Origin: Crocinitomicaceae bacterium | GTDB lineage: Bacteria; Bacteroidota; Bacteroidia; Flavobacteriales_D; Crocinitomicaceae | Direction: 5' to 3' | Assembly: GCA_029238665.1 (NCBI GenBank) | Contig: JAQWFQ010000001.1 | Coordinates: 1-39,828 of the forward strand | DNA: 39,828 bases | In this document: piece by piece, positions 24,990-33,382 of the stretch | How positions within the stretch are numbered: position 1 is the first letter of the stretch | How the letters are laid out: every line of letters starts with the position of its first letter | Made by a program: the position numbers and the translations under genes | Notes under the pieces: model-generated | What the model was told of the DNA's origin: nothing | What the model saw: only the letters and a program-made list of their open reading frames with translations | The model's database searches: none

Positions 24990-25411
24990 TGGTTAATATT
25001 TTTTTTGAGGACACTGATGCTTTGGATTTAAGTCCAAAGCTTTTTGTTTCCTGGTTGTCTGATTTAGTTTCACGTGAAACATTGGAGTTGGGGGAGGTGA
25101 GTTTGATTTTTACAAGCGATGAATACCTTTTGTCTGTAAATCAAGAGCATTTAAACCATGATTTTTATACGGATATTATTACCTTTGACTATCGTTCGGG
25201 AGTTGTTGTTTCTGCAGATTTATTTATTTCTATTGACATGGTTCGGTATAATGCTGACAAGTTGTCTTTGGTGTTTTTAAACGAGTTGTACCGAGTTGTT
25301 GCTCACGGAGTGCTGCATGTTTGTGGTTATGGTGACAAGACGCCGGACGAAAAGATTTTAATGACCCAAAAGGAGAATGAGGCCTTGGTTTTAATAAGGT
25401 CTTATTTATAG
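24989..25411 (+). CDS. ybeY: Endoribonuclease / 16S rRNA maturation factor YbeY
   Basis: The 140-residue protein matches YbeY, a metal-dependent RNase needed for 16S rRNA 3'-end maturation and 70S quality control. Conserved parts are TDIITFDY, the ADLFIS strand and the metal site AHGVLHVCGYGD. The third ligand of the usual H-x3-H-x5-H motif is Asp here, a change I recall from other Bacteroidota YbeY proteins. It starts with GTG directly overlapping the previous stop (TAGTG). Codons 27-31 (Val-Ser-Arg-Glu-Thr) are written GTTTCACGTGAAACA, which is also the core of a ParB-binding parS site. Confidence 0.94.
   Translation: MVNIFFEDTDALDLSPKLFVSWLSDLVSRETLELGEVSLIFTSDEYLLSVNQEHLNHDFYTDIITFDYRSGVVVSADLFISIDMVRYNADKLSLVFLNELYRVVAHGVLHVCGYGDKTPDEKILMTQKENEALVLIRSYL
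25066..25081. other. parS-like site inside ybeY
   Basis: AGTTTCACGTGAAACA matches the ParB/Spo0J centromere consensus TGTTnCACGTGAAACA at 15 of 16 bases, with a perfect 14-base palindromic core at 25067-25080. It lies within the ybeY coding sequence. Confidence 0.85.
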
Positions 25412-25425
25412 TGGGTTTGTGGTTT

Positions 25426-25441
25426 TGTTCCACGTGAAACA
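25426..25441. other. parS-like site between ybeY and mnmG
   Basis: TGTTCCACGTGAAACA matches the consensus TGTTnCACGTGAAACA at every defined base. It occupies nearly the whole gap between the ybeY stop (25411) and the mnmG ATG (25449), 360 bases from the first site. Confidence 0.9.
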
Positions 25442-25448
25442 ATAATTT

Positions 25449-27320
25449 ATGTTAAAACAATATGATGTAATAGTAGTTGGTGGTGGTCACGCTGGTTGTG
25501 AGGCTGCAAACGCTGCGGGAAAGTTGGGTAGCTCCGTTTTACTCGTTACTATGAACATGAATACAATTGCCCAGATGAGCTGTAACCCAGCAATGGGAGG
25601 TGTGGCAAAAGGGCAGGTTGTTCGGGAGATTGATGCGCTTGGCGGTGGGTCCGGGATTGTGAGCGACTTGAGTGCTATACAGTTTCGAATGTTAAATAGG
25701 TCTAAGGGCCCTGCTATGTGGTCTCCGAGAACACAAAACGACCGAATGCTGTTTGCTGAAGAGTGGCGGCTAATGCTGGAACGGAACCCCAATGTGGATT
25801 TTTGGCAAGACATGTGTACGGGACTGATTACCGAAGGGGAATCTGTAGTGGGAATAAAAACCGCGATAGGAATTGAGATAAAATCAAAGTCGGTTGTATT
25901 GACAAACGGTACTTTTTTGAATGGTTTAATTCATTTGGGTGAAAAGCAGTTTGGAGGTGGCCGTGCAGGTGAGAGAGAGGCAACAGGGATTACCGAAGAG
26001 CTTTCTAGCTTAGGGTTTGAAACGGGTCGGATGAAAACAGGAACACCCCCACGGGTTGATGGACGCTCATTGGATTACTCAAAAATGGAAGAGCAGTTTG
26101 GAGACGAGTCGCCTTCAAAGTTTAGTTATTCTGACACTAAACCGCTGTCAAAACAGAGGTCTTGTTATATTACATATACAAACCCGGACACACACGAAAT
26201 GTTAAAGGAAGGGTTTGATCGCTCTCCAATGTTTAATGGCGCAATTAAAAGTGCTGGTCCTAGGTATTGTCCAAGTATAGAAGATAAAATAAACCGCTTT
26301 TCGGACCGTGATAGACATCAAATATTTGTTGAGCCAGAAGGCTGGAGTACTGTTGAAATATATGTAAATGGGTTTAGTACTTCGTTGCCAGAAGATGTTC
26401 AGGTAAAAGCGATGCAGTTGATTCCTGGGTTTGAAAAAGCAAAAATGTTTCGCCCTGGATATGCGATTGAATACGATTATTTTCCCCCAACACAATTAAA
26501 ACATACACTTGAAACAAAAGCACTTAGTGGCTTGTATTTTGCAGGCCAAATAAATGGAACTACAGGGTACGAAGAGGCGGCTTGCCAAGGCTTAATGGCA
26601 GGAATAAATGCACACCGTAAAATAAAACAACAAGAGCCTTTTATTCTTTCAAGAAGCGAAGCTTATATAGGTGTGTTGATTGATGATCTTATTACAAAGG
26701 GTACTGATGAGCCTTACCGAATGTTTACAAGTCGTGCAGAGTACAGAATTTTGTTACGTCAAGATAATGCAGATATTCGATTAACTCAAATTGGCCACGC
26801 TATTGGTTTGGCTGATGATTTGGCGTTGAGTCGTGTTGAAGCAAAAATTAAAGGAACACAAGATTTAAAAAAAGCACTTCAAAAAGAAGGTGTTACTGTC
26901 GAAAAAGCAAATGTTGTTTTGAAAGAAAAAAACAGTTCTCCTATAAAGCAACAGGTGCGATTAAATTCTTTGATTACAAGGCCAAACATTACAATGGAAG
27001 ATGTACTTGGAATGAGTATTGATTCAAAAAAACTCGCTGAAGAATTGACTCAAATTCATCCAGACATTGTTTCTCAAGCCGAGATACAATTAAAATATGA
27101 GGGCTATATTAACCGAGAAGAAGATGTGGCTAAAAAAATGAATCGTTTAGATGAAGTTAAAATACCGGCTGAATTGGATTATTCAAAACTGAAAAGTTTA
27201 AGCAGTGAGTCGAAGGAAAAACTTGCAAAATTAAAACCGGTAACTATAGGTCAAGCTTCACGGGTTAGTGGAGTTTCTCCAAGTGACATTTCTGTTCTTT
27301 TGGTTTATCTAGGACGGTAA
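25449..27320 (+). CDS. mnmG: tRNA U34 5-carboxymethylaminomethyl modification enzyme MnmG
   Basis: The 623-residue protein is full-length MnmG/GidA. With MnmE it forms the cmnm5 group at wobble U34 of several tRNAs, using FAD, NADH, glycine or ammonium and methylene-tetrahydrofolate. The FAD-binding motif is [12 protein letters not shown] (about 10-21); further signatures are [34 protein letters not shown] and [12 protein letters not shown]. The C-terminal helical domain (about 550-623) ends [17 protein letters not shown]. The partner gene mnmE lies at the other end of the window. A parS-like site is eight bases upstream of its ATG, so ParB loading and transcription of this operon may interact. 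Confidence 0.97.
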   Translation: MLKQYDVIVVGGGHAGCEAANAAGKLGSSVLLVTMNMNTIAQMSCNPAMGGVAKGQVVREIDALGGGSGIVSDLSAIQFRMLNRSKGPAMWSPRTQNDRMLFAEEWRLMLERNPNVDFWQDMCTGLITEGESVVGIKTAIGIEIKSKSVVLTNGTFLNGLIHLGEKQFGGGRAGEREATGITEELSSLGFETGRMKTGTPPRVDGRSLDYSKMEEQFGDESPSKFSYSDTKPLSKQRSCYITYTNPDTHEMLKEGFDRSPMFNGAIKSAGPRYCPSIEDKINRFSDRDRHQIFVEPEGWSTVEIYVNGFSTSLPEDVQVKAMQLIPGFEKAKMFRPGYAIEYDYFPPTQLKHTLETKALSGLYFAGQINGTTGYEEAACQGLMAGINAHRKIKQQEPFILSRSEAYIGVLIDDLITKGTDEPYRMFTSRAEYRILLRQDNADIRLTQIGHAIGLADDLALSRVEAKIKGTQDLKKALQKEGVTVEKANVVLKEKNSSPIKQQVRLNSLITRPNITMEDVLGMSIDSKKLAEELTQIHPDIVSQAEIQLKYEGYINREEDVAKKMNRLDEVKIPAELDYSKLKSLSSESKEKLAKLKPVTIGQASRVSGVSPSDISVLLVYLGR

Positions 27321-27474
27321 TCCCTAAAAACCACGCAATTTCCACTTTATAGGCGCAATTAAGCCGTTTTAAGCCCCGTTCAGGTGTTTTAGGTGTTGTT
27401 GTCTCGCCGCTGGTGAGATGTGCCGCCTAGCAACACGCACTTATTTGTTTTGTAACTAGCTGCTTTATAGTTGT
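27321..27474. other. Structured, GC-richer gap between convergent mnmG and ispG
   Basis: These 154 bases contain no gene I can support. They show direct repeats TTAAGCC (27359 and 27369) and AGGTGTT (27382 and 27391), then a nested fold: GTGTTG (27393-27398) can pair with CAACAC (27431-27436), enclosing a 7-base hairpin TCTCGCC / GGTGAGA (27402-27418, one G-T pair) with a GCT loop. There is no T-run where an intrinsic terminator would need it. A small RNA or a decayed repeat is possible. Confidence 0.45.
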
Positions 27475-29409
27475 TTAGCTTGTTTTTGGCTCTGTCCAGT
27501 CTCCATTTTCTTTAATTAGAGCGATTAATTCATCAACGGCATTCTCTTCGGGGATATTTTTGCGAACAACAATTTGTTCTTTGTAGAGGTGAATTTTTCC
27601 AGGGCCCGTTCCAACATATCCATAATCAGCATCAGCCATTTCTCCAGGGCCATTTACAATGCACCCCATAATTCCTATTTTTAAACCTTTAAGATGTGCG
27701 GTTTTTGATCTGATTTTTGAGGTTGTTTCTTGAAGGTCAAACAGTGTTCTTCCACAAGAGGGGCAACTAATGTATTCTGTTTTAGATATTCGGGTTCTGG
27801 TAGCCTGAAGCACACCAAAGGCGGTGTTGTTTATTTGTTGAGTAGTCTGGTTGCCCCTAAGCCAAACTCCGTCACCAAATCCATCGATGAGTAGTGACCC
27901 CAAATCTGAAGCGGCCCATAATTGAAATGTTTCTGGGTCTTCAACGGCAGGTTGAGAGCAGATTATTACAGGGTTTTTTAGTTTGTTTTTGGCCAGGCTT
28001 AAGTGTATGTGTCGGTATAATTGTGTTTTGTTTGAATGTTGTGTGTCGAGAACAACAATAGCGTTTGGAAATTTTGTTAAATAACTTGTGTCTGAATCTT
28101 CCGCGTTGTGTTTTATAAAAAACACAGAATTTTGCTTTATCAAGCTGGCTTCAGATTTTTTAACCAAGGGGTAAAATCCGGGTCTTTTAACGAAGTTTTT
28201 TTTCCAATTCGAGTAGCTACATAGAACTTTTAATGTCCCAGGAAGTTTAACGTTGAGCTGTTGTTCCCCAATGTAAACAATGTCTGCAGCCAAATCTGTT
28301 AAATTCCATTTGTCTAGTGGAACAGAGTAATTAAGACCAAAACCAAAAAAATGGGATGGTTTAATTGTTTTTACCTTACTTAAGTCTGCAAAAACAACAG
28401 GAACATTTTGTCCTCCAATATTATCAACGGAATTGCTTTCTCGTTTTTTATAGTAGAAAGGGTTGTATGGAAGCTTGTTCGAATTTACGTTAATAGAAAA
28501 AGGGGTGTATACTTCAGGGTTAAATTTTTCTAATAGTTTTCTCGCCACAGGCATTTCTGCCTCTGGTTTTTCCGTAAGCGAAACACGAATGGTATCTCCT
28601 ACCCCATCTTCTAACAACGCCCCTATACCCACAGCAGATTTAATACGCCCATCTTCACCATCACCAGCCTCTGTTACCCCAAGGTGTAAAGGATATGACA
28701 TTCCCTGCTCTTTCATTATCGAAACAAGCATGCGATAAGCTTGCACCATAACCAAGGTATTGCTAGCCTTCATCGAAATCACAACATTGTGAAAGTCATT
28801 TTTAAAGCAAATCCGCAAAAACTCCATGGCAGATTCAACCATTCCGTTGGGTGTGTCTCCATACCTACTTAGTATTCGGTCCGAAAGTGATCCATGGTTT
28901 GTTCCTATGCGCATTGCTGTTCCAAGCTCTTTACATAAAAGAACTAGGGGTGTAAATTTTTCTTCGATGCGGTTTAGTGCTTCGGAGTAAGATTCATCGG
29001 TATATTCTATTGTTTCAAATTTTTTTTTGTCAGCGTAGTTTCCTGGGTTTACACGAACTTTTTCAACATGTTTCGCGGCAATTTCTGCTGCGTTTGGCGT
29101 AAAATGTATGTCGGCAACAAGTGGTGTATTGTACCCTTCTTTAAGGAGCCTCTTTTTTATTTCTGCTAAGTTTTCAGCTTCTTTCTTGCTTGGTGCTGTT
29201 AACCGTACTAATTCACACCCCTCCTGAATCATTCTGATTGATTCGTCAACGGACATTTGCGTATCCATAGTATCTGCCGTGGTCATTGATTGAATACGAA
29301 TAGGAGATTGCCCTCCAATTGAAATGTTGCCAACTTGAATCTCGTTGGTAACATTTCTTGAACGGTTAAACGGGTCGTTGCAATAGTTTTCTGTGGTCGT
29401 TTTCTGCAT
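27475..29409 (-). CDS. ispG: 4-hydroxy-3-methylbut-2-enyl-diphosphate synthase (long form)
   Basis: The 644-residue protein is IspG/GcpE of the non-mevalonate isoprenoid pathway, converting MEcPP to HMBPP at a [4Fe-4S] cluster. The N-terminal TIM-barrel part (about 1-290) has IRIQSMTTADT, LVADIHFTP and KVRVNPGNYAD; the C-terminal cluster domain has the ligands in CPSCGRTLFD and GIMGCIVNGPGE. It is far longer than the E. coli enzyme (about 370) because of a large central insert (about 300-540), the form known from Bacteroidota, Chlamydia and plants. It converges on mnmG. It is the only isoprenoid-pathway gene in the window. Confidence 0.95.
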   Translation of the reverse strand: MQKTTTENYCNDPFNRSRNVTNEIQVGNISIGGQSPIRIQSMTTADTMDTQMSVDESIRMIQEGCELVRLTAPSKKEAENLAEIKKRLLKEGYNTPLVADIHFTPNAAEIAAKHVEKVRVNPGNYADKKKFETIEYTDESYSEALNRIEEKFTPLVLLCKELGTAMRIGTNHGSLSDRILSRYGDTPNGMVESAMEFLRICFKNDFHNVVISMKASNTLVMVQAYRMLVSIMKEQGMSYPLHLGVTEAGDGEDGRIKSAVGIGALLEDGVGDTIRVSLTEKPEAEMPVARKLLEKFNPEVYTPFSINVNSNKLPYNPFYYKKRESNSVDNIGGQNVPVVFADLSKVKTIKPSHFFGFGLNYSVPLDKWNLTDLAADIVYIGEQQLNVKLPGTLKVLCSYSNWKKNFVKRPGFYPLVKKSEASLIKQNSVFFIKHNAEDSDTSYLTKFPNAIVVLDTQHSNKTQLYRHIHLSLAKNKLKNPVIICSQPAVEDPETFQLWAASDLGSLLIDGFGDGVWLRGNQTTQQINNTAFGVLQATRTRISKTEYISCPSCGRTLFDLQETTSKIRSKTAHLKGLKIGIMGCIVNGPGEMADADYGYVGTGPGKIHLYKEQIVVRKNIPEENAVDELIALIKENGDWTEPKTS

Positions 29410-29496
29410 TGAAAGTAAAAGTACTTTTTTTGAAACAAAAAGGAGCGTTATAACCGGGATGTTTATTTTTATTTGGAAGCTTGTGCGGGCTTATTT

Positions 29497-29511
29497 ATCA
29501 TAAATTATGAT
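29497..29511. promoter_or_regulatory. 15-base inverted repeat upstream of the desaturase
   Basis: ATCATAAATTATGAT has perfect 7-base arms around a single central A. It lies 32 bases upstream of the putative -7 element of the desaturase gene, in the shared region with the divergent ispG. A dimeric operator is likely in form; the protein is unknown. Confidence 0.4.
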
Positions 29512-29542
29512 TTAGATTAGTTATCCCCAATTATTTTAACCT

Positions 29543-29550
29543 TACTTTTG
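29543..29550 (+). promoter_or_regulatory. Bacteroidota -7 promoter element, desaturase operon
   Basis: TACTTTTG matches TAnnTTTG, 26 bases before the ATG at 29577. No TTG at the -33 position. Confidence 0.4.
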
Positions 29551-29576
29551 TCATCTGAAAACTATAATTTAATAGT

Positions 29577-30683
29577 ATGATTTTAAATAAAGTTAAGTTC
29601 ACCAACCCGAACAAAGAAGCGTTTTATAAAGAGCTTCGTAAACGAGTTAATGCTTATTTTAAAGAGAACGAAATCTCTCGATATGCAAATGTTAATATGG
29701 TGCTAAAAAGCATCTTTATGATTTCCCTATATCTTGTGCCTTTTATTCTAATCCTAACGGTTTTAGAGTCTAGTTGGCTTATTGTCCTTATGTGGGCTCT
29801 AATGGGGTTTGGTATGTCTGGGATCGGGCTGTCTATTATGCACGATGCAAACCACAGCGCCTACTCTAAAAACAAGTATGTAAATAAAATCATGGGTAAA
29901 ATGATTTGGCTTGTTGGTGGTAGTGATGTAAACTGGAGAATTCAACACAATGTACTACACCATACATTTACAAACGTAGATGAAATGGATGAAGATATTG
30001 ATACTGGAGTACTGATGCGTTTTTCGCCAAATCAAGCGCTAAAAAAAGGCCATAAGTTTCAACACGTTTATGCTTGGTTTCTTTACGGAATGATGACAAT
30101 TATGTGGGCTACATCAAAAGACTATGTCCAGTTTTTACGCTACAAGAAGAAAGACCTATTAAAAACGCAAGGAATTACAGGGGCTCAATTTTTAACAACA
30201 TTACTAATTACTAAGACAATGTACTTAGGCTTTACGCTTGTTTTACCTTTGATTATTGGCGCTATGCCGTGGTGGGGTACAGTTTTATGTTTTTTAATGA
30301 TGCATTTTATTGCAGGCTTAACGTTGGCGGGGATTTTTCAACCTGCGCATGTTACTCCAAACTCAACATTTGAGGCAGCAAACTCAAATGGAGAAATTGA
30401 ATTGGATTGGGCGGCAAACCAGCTGATGAACACGGCAAATTTTGCTCCTAAAGCGCGACTTTTTTCATGGTACGTTGGTGGTTTGAATTACCAAATAGAA
30501 CATCACTTATTCCCGAATATTTGTCATGTTCATTACCGTAAAATTTCGAACATTGTAAGAAATACGGCATTTGAGTATGATTTACCATACTACTCTTATA
30601 AAACATTTTACGATGCGCTTTCAGGGCATGCTAAAATGCTACGAAAACTAGGTACAGAAGTGGATGCGCCTGCAATTCATTAA
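29577..30683 (+). CDS. Membrane fatty acid (acyl-CoA/lipid) desaturase
   Basis: The 368-residue protein has the three histidine boxes of membrane di-iron desaturases: H89-D-A-N-H93, H124-N-V-L-H-H129, and Q306-I-E-H-H310. The Gln in the third box is typical of front-end and linoleoyl-CoA-type desaturases, but there is no fused cytochrome b5 domain, so a separate ferredoxin or cytochrome must donate electrons. Four or so membrane helices flank the boxes (about 45-62, 67-88, 208-228, 230-255). The position of the double bond it inserts cannot be told. It begins the operon desaturase-yjbR-hslR, and an inverted repeat upstream may serve in regulation, for example by temperature or fatty acids. 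Confidence 0.93.
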   Translation: MILNKVKFTNPNKEAFYKELRKRVNAYFKENEISRYANVNMVLKSIFMISLYLVPFILILTVLESSWLIVLMWALMGFGMSGIGLSIMHDANHSAYSKNKYVNKIMGKMIWLVGGSDVNWRIQHNVLHHTFTNVDEMDEDIDTGVLMRFSPNQALKKGHKFQHVYAWFLYGMMTIMWATSKDYVQFLRYKKKDLLKTQGITGAQFLTTLLITKTMYLGFTLVLPLIIGAMPWWGTVLCFLMMHFIAGLTLAGIFQPAHVTPNSTFEAANSNGEIELDWAANQLMNTANFAPKARLFSWYVGGLNYQIEHHLFPNICHVHYRKISNIVRNTAFEYDLPYYSYKTFYDALSGHAKMLRKLGTEVDAPAIH

Positions 30684-30686
30684 GGC

Positions 30687-31031
30687 GTGAATGCCGTTCA
30701 TTTTCTTGATTTTTGTTTGTCAAAAAAGGGAGCGACAGATTCATTTCCTTTTGATGAAAAAACCCTTGCCTTAAAAGTTGGCGGTAAAATTTTTGCACTT
30801 ACGGATATTGATAATTTCACAGCAATTAACTTGAAGTGTGACCCAGAGCGCGCTATAGAGCTTCGTGAAACATTTCAAGGGGTTAAGTCTGGGTTTCACA
30901 TGAATAAAAAACACTGGAACACGGTGCGTGTAGATGCTGATCTTTCTGACAAGCTTATAGAGGAGTTGATTGACCATTCATACTGTTTGGTGTTTGATTC
31001 ATTAACAAAGCGTGTAAAAAATGGCTTGTAG
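30687..31031 (+). CDS. MmcQ/YjbR family protein
   Basis: The 114-residue protein belongs to the MmcQ/YjbR (DUF419) family: FCLSKKGATDSFPFDEKTLALKV at the start (cited in part), the strand KIFALTDI, the segment LKCDPERAIELRE, and H-W-N-T-V (KKHWNTV) in the middle are typical. It has a CyaY-like DNA-binding fold in structural work on the family, but no established role. It starts with GTG three bases after the desaturase stop and overlaps the next gene by 11 bases, so the three genes are translated together. Confidence 0.9.
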   Translation: MNAVHFLDFCLSKKGATDSFPFDEKTLALKVGGKIFALTDIDNFTAINLKCDPERAIELRETFQGVKSGFHMNKKHWNTVRVDADLSDKLIEELIDHSYCLVFDSLTKRVKNGL

Positions 31032-31398
31032 GCTTGATAAATACGTTTGGTGTGTGCGCCTTGCTAAAACCAGGTCGCAGTCTACAGAGGCAATAAACAA
31101 GGGGAAGGTTAAACTGAACCATACAATTGTAAAACCAGCAAAAGAAGTCAAACTTGGAGATGAAATACAAATTATTCGACACACAGCGGTTTTTTCATTT
31201 CGAGTAATTCAGCTATTAAATAAACGTATAGGGGCAAAGCTTGTCGCTGATTTTATTTTAGACGTTACCCCGGTAGAAGAGTTGGAGAAATTGAAAATGT
31301 ATCAAGCTGCTCAGAGTAATTACCGTCATAATGGAACAGGGAAACCAACCAAAAAAGACAGAAGAGATCTTGACGATTTTATAGAGAACTGGGAATAG
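31021..31398 (+). CDS. hslR: S4-domain RNA-binding protein, Hsp15 type
   Basis: The 125-residue protein has an N-terminal S4 RNA-binding domain (about 1-65; RLDKYVWCVRLAKTRSQ and INKGKVKLN) and a basic, Lys/Arg-rich tail, as in Hsp15/HslR. Hsp15 binds 50S subunits that carry a stranded nascent chain and helps recycle them after heat shock. Its start overlaps yjbR by 11 bases. A strong hairpin terminator follows 24 bases after the stop. Confidence 0.9.
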   Translation: MACRLDKYVWCVRLAKTRSQSTEAINKGKVKLNHTIVKPAKEVKLGDEIQIIRHTAVFSFRVIQLLNKRIGAKLVADFILDVTPVEELEKLKMYQAAQSNYRHNGTGKPTKKDRRDLDDFIENWE

Positions 31399-31422
31399 AG
31401 AAAAACGAATTTAAGGGCATAA

Positions 31423-31452
31423 AAAATGGCGCACTAACTAGTGCGCCATTTT
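31423..31452. terminator. Bidirectional intrinsic terminator
   Basis: Arms AAAATGGCGCACTA and TAGTGCGCCATTTT (14 bases each, perfect) enclose a two-base AC. It can end the desaturase operon from the left and the PA-domain gene from the right. Confidence 0.9.
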
Positions 31453-31471
31453 AGTATGTATAATAAGAAAC

Positions 31472-33259
31472 TTAACGCTTAATTACATTAAACTGAGAAG
31501 TTTCACCGTTTTCTAATTCAACATTGAACACGTAAACACCCGCGTCTAAAAACGAAGTGTTTATTTCAGCTTTACCATTTACTAGTGTAACTGCCTTAGC
31601 CAAACAAAGTTTTCCTGTAACATCTGTTGCGGTGATGTTTGCAGCTCCATTTGATTCAATAGAAATTGTTACTACATCTACTGCTGGATTTGGGTATGCC
31701 ATTCCATTAACCGTAGTATGATCGTCTAAACCAAGTAGCGCGCCATCAATTACCTTCAAACCAATAGAAGGCGTAGAAGATCCTGACCAACCGCCAGTAT
31801 ACCATGTGTCGTCAACATAAACAGGAGAAATAGGCATTGCTGTTATTGCTTGATTCCCATCATAGTCTAGGTTTCCATCATAACCGAAAGCAATAGCAGG
31901 GTCAAAAGATTGTAAACAGAACAGGTATCTTTGACTGTCTTGAACTTCAATAGGATCGTCAAAGGCAACATATACCGGGTCTCCTGTTTCATCGTTAGAC
32001 ATAGGGTAGTACGTTGAATAAGCGATTTGATTTAACGCGCTAAACCAAGCGTTGTTCGTTGTATAGTTGGGGTCTGTTAAGTCAGTCCAAGGGTCCAACC
32101 ATTCGTAAACATTGATAAAGATTTCAGCGCCTTCTAAATTGTCCACAGCAGTATCTGCGTAAGGGGTAAAGTATGCGCCAAGAATACCTACAGCACTAGC
32201 GTTAGGATCCTCGAAAAACATGCAAGACTGGTACTCTATTGTTGAGTTGCTAGGGTAAGTAGAGCTTACAGGCATTCCTGTTGAATCAAGGTTAGCTAAA
32301 GAAATCATTTCGTCATTAACCGAAAATTTTGATTCAAAAATATTATCAAAATCTGAATCATCGATAACGGTGTCACCCATACTTAATGTATATGTTAATG
32401 TATACTCGCCAACAGGGTACATTCCTACCCCCCCTAAATCGAAAGGAGCGAATGCCACCGGGTTTCCAGATGCAATATAAAGTGAATCACCGCTTGCCAT
32501 TAATGGAGCGGATACTGTATCATCATATACATTACCGGAAGGCCCATCTATTTTCGCTCTAACGGTTACATTTGACTGCTCGTTGGAGCCGAAGTTATAG
32601 ATTTGAATAGCTAAATCGAACCCATTGTCAAAAAATGTATTTGATGCTCCATAAGGAGAAACCATTAAGTCAGCAGCAGAAGTTCCTACGTCATTGCTAT
32701 ATGCGCCAACCTTGTTTCCTATAAACATAACTACAGGACCATTTGTCATTTCATTTGTAAGGATTAGCCCATCTAGACTAGACACCATTACAACAGGAAT
32801 AGTAACATTTAAACCTTCCGTGCCTCCCGCCATTCCTACAGCTTCAGGGTCTCTGTTGATAATAATAACACCAACTGCACCTGCATTTTGAGCTTGAAGA
32901 GCCTTATAACCGAACTCACAAGTATTTCTATAGATAACAGCAATTTTACCAGTCAAATCATTTAAAGTTCCCGCTGGAGGAGCTCCAACAGCTCCAGATC
33001 CTGCACATCCTTCTGCAGAAATAGGATTACCTTGTAGGTTAAGTCCTGGCGAACCGTCGTCAATCATCATTAATGTATCTTGAACAAAGACCCCTGGAAC
33101 TAAAAAGTCTGGTGTTGCCCAGTCATTTCCTCCTGGGTCTGCCCATTCAAAGGCATAGTTTCCGATAATTGATGCTGGAGAAACGCCCGCACAAACAACT
33201 TGGGTGTGGGCTATAAAACTAGCTGTAATTACGGCGACACATAGTATAATTTTTTTCAT
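31472..33259 (-). CDS. Secreted PA-domain protein with T9SS sorting tail
   Basis: The 595-residue protein starts at the ATG complementary to 33257-33259 (MKKIILCVAVITASFIAHTQ, a signal peptide), not at the frame's first Met 33 bases upstream. It carries a protease-associated (PA) domain (about 80-195; KIAVIYRNTCEFGYKALQAQ, AGAVGVIIIN and TIPVVMVSSLDG), a beta-sandwich region (about 200-510) without catalytic motifs, and a type A T9SS sorting domain (AYPNPAVDVVTISI, ATDVTGKL, AGVYVFNVELENG). PA domains normally cap peptidases; here no peptidase domain follows, so a binding or cell-surface role is more likely. It stands between two terminators or promoters as a single gene. Confidence 0.9.
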   Translation of the reverse strand: MKKIILCVAVITASFIAHTQVVCAGVSPASIIGNYAFEWADPGGNDWATPDFLVPGVFVQDTLMMIDDGSPGLNLQGNPISAEGCAGSGAVGAPPAGTLNDLTGKIAVIYRNTCEFGYKALQAQNAGAVGVIIINRDPEAVGMAGGTEGLNVTIPVVMVSSLDGLILTNEMTNGPVVMFIGNKVGAYSNDVGTSAADLMVSPYGASNTFFDNGFDLAIQIYNFGSNEQSNVTVRAKIDGPSGNVYDDTVSAPLMASGDSLYIASGNPVAFAPFDLGGVGMYPVGEYTLTYTLSMGDTVIDDSDFDNIFESKFSVNDEMISLANLDSTGMPVSSTYPSNSTIEYQSCMFFEDPNASAVGILGAYFTPYADTAVDNLEGAEIFINVYEWLDPWTDLTDPNYTTNNAWFSALNQIAYSTYYPMSNDETGDPVYVAFDDPIEVQDSQRYLFCLQSFDPAIAFGYDGNLDYDGNQAITAMPISPVYVDDTWYTGGWSGSSTPSIGLKVIDGALLGLDDHTTVNGMAYPNPAVDVVTISIESNGAANITATDVTGKLCLAKAVTLVNGKAEINTSFLDAGVYVFNVELENGETSQFNVIKR

Positions 33260-33382
33260 GTAATAGTGTTTAGAGTTCAGGCTAAAGTACAATTTTTTCA
33301 GAAGTACGCACTAAAATTAAAGGCACAAAAAAAGGATTGAAAATAAATTCAACCCCTCTAGGTATGTTTTTGAGAGTCTTAT

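Noticed and set aside
27359-27397. Short direct repeats as a CRISPR remnant
   Set aside because: Units are only 7 bases at about 10-base spacing, with no cas genes in the window.
29521-29529. DnaA-box-like TTATCCCCA
   Set aside because: A single copy with one mismatch; isolated near-matches occur by chance.
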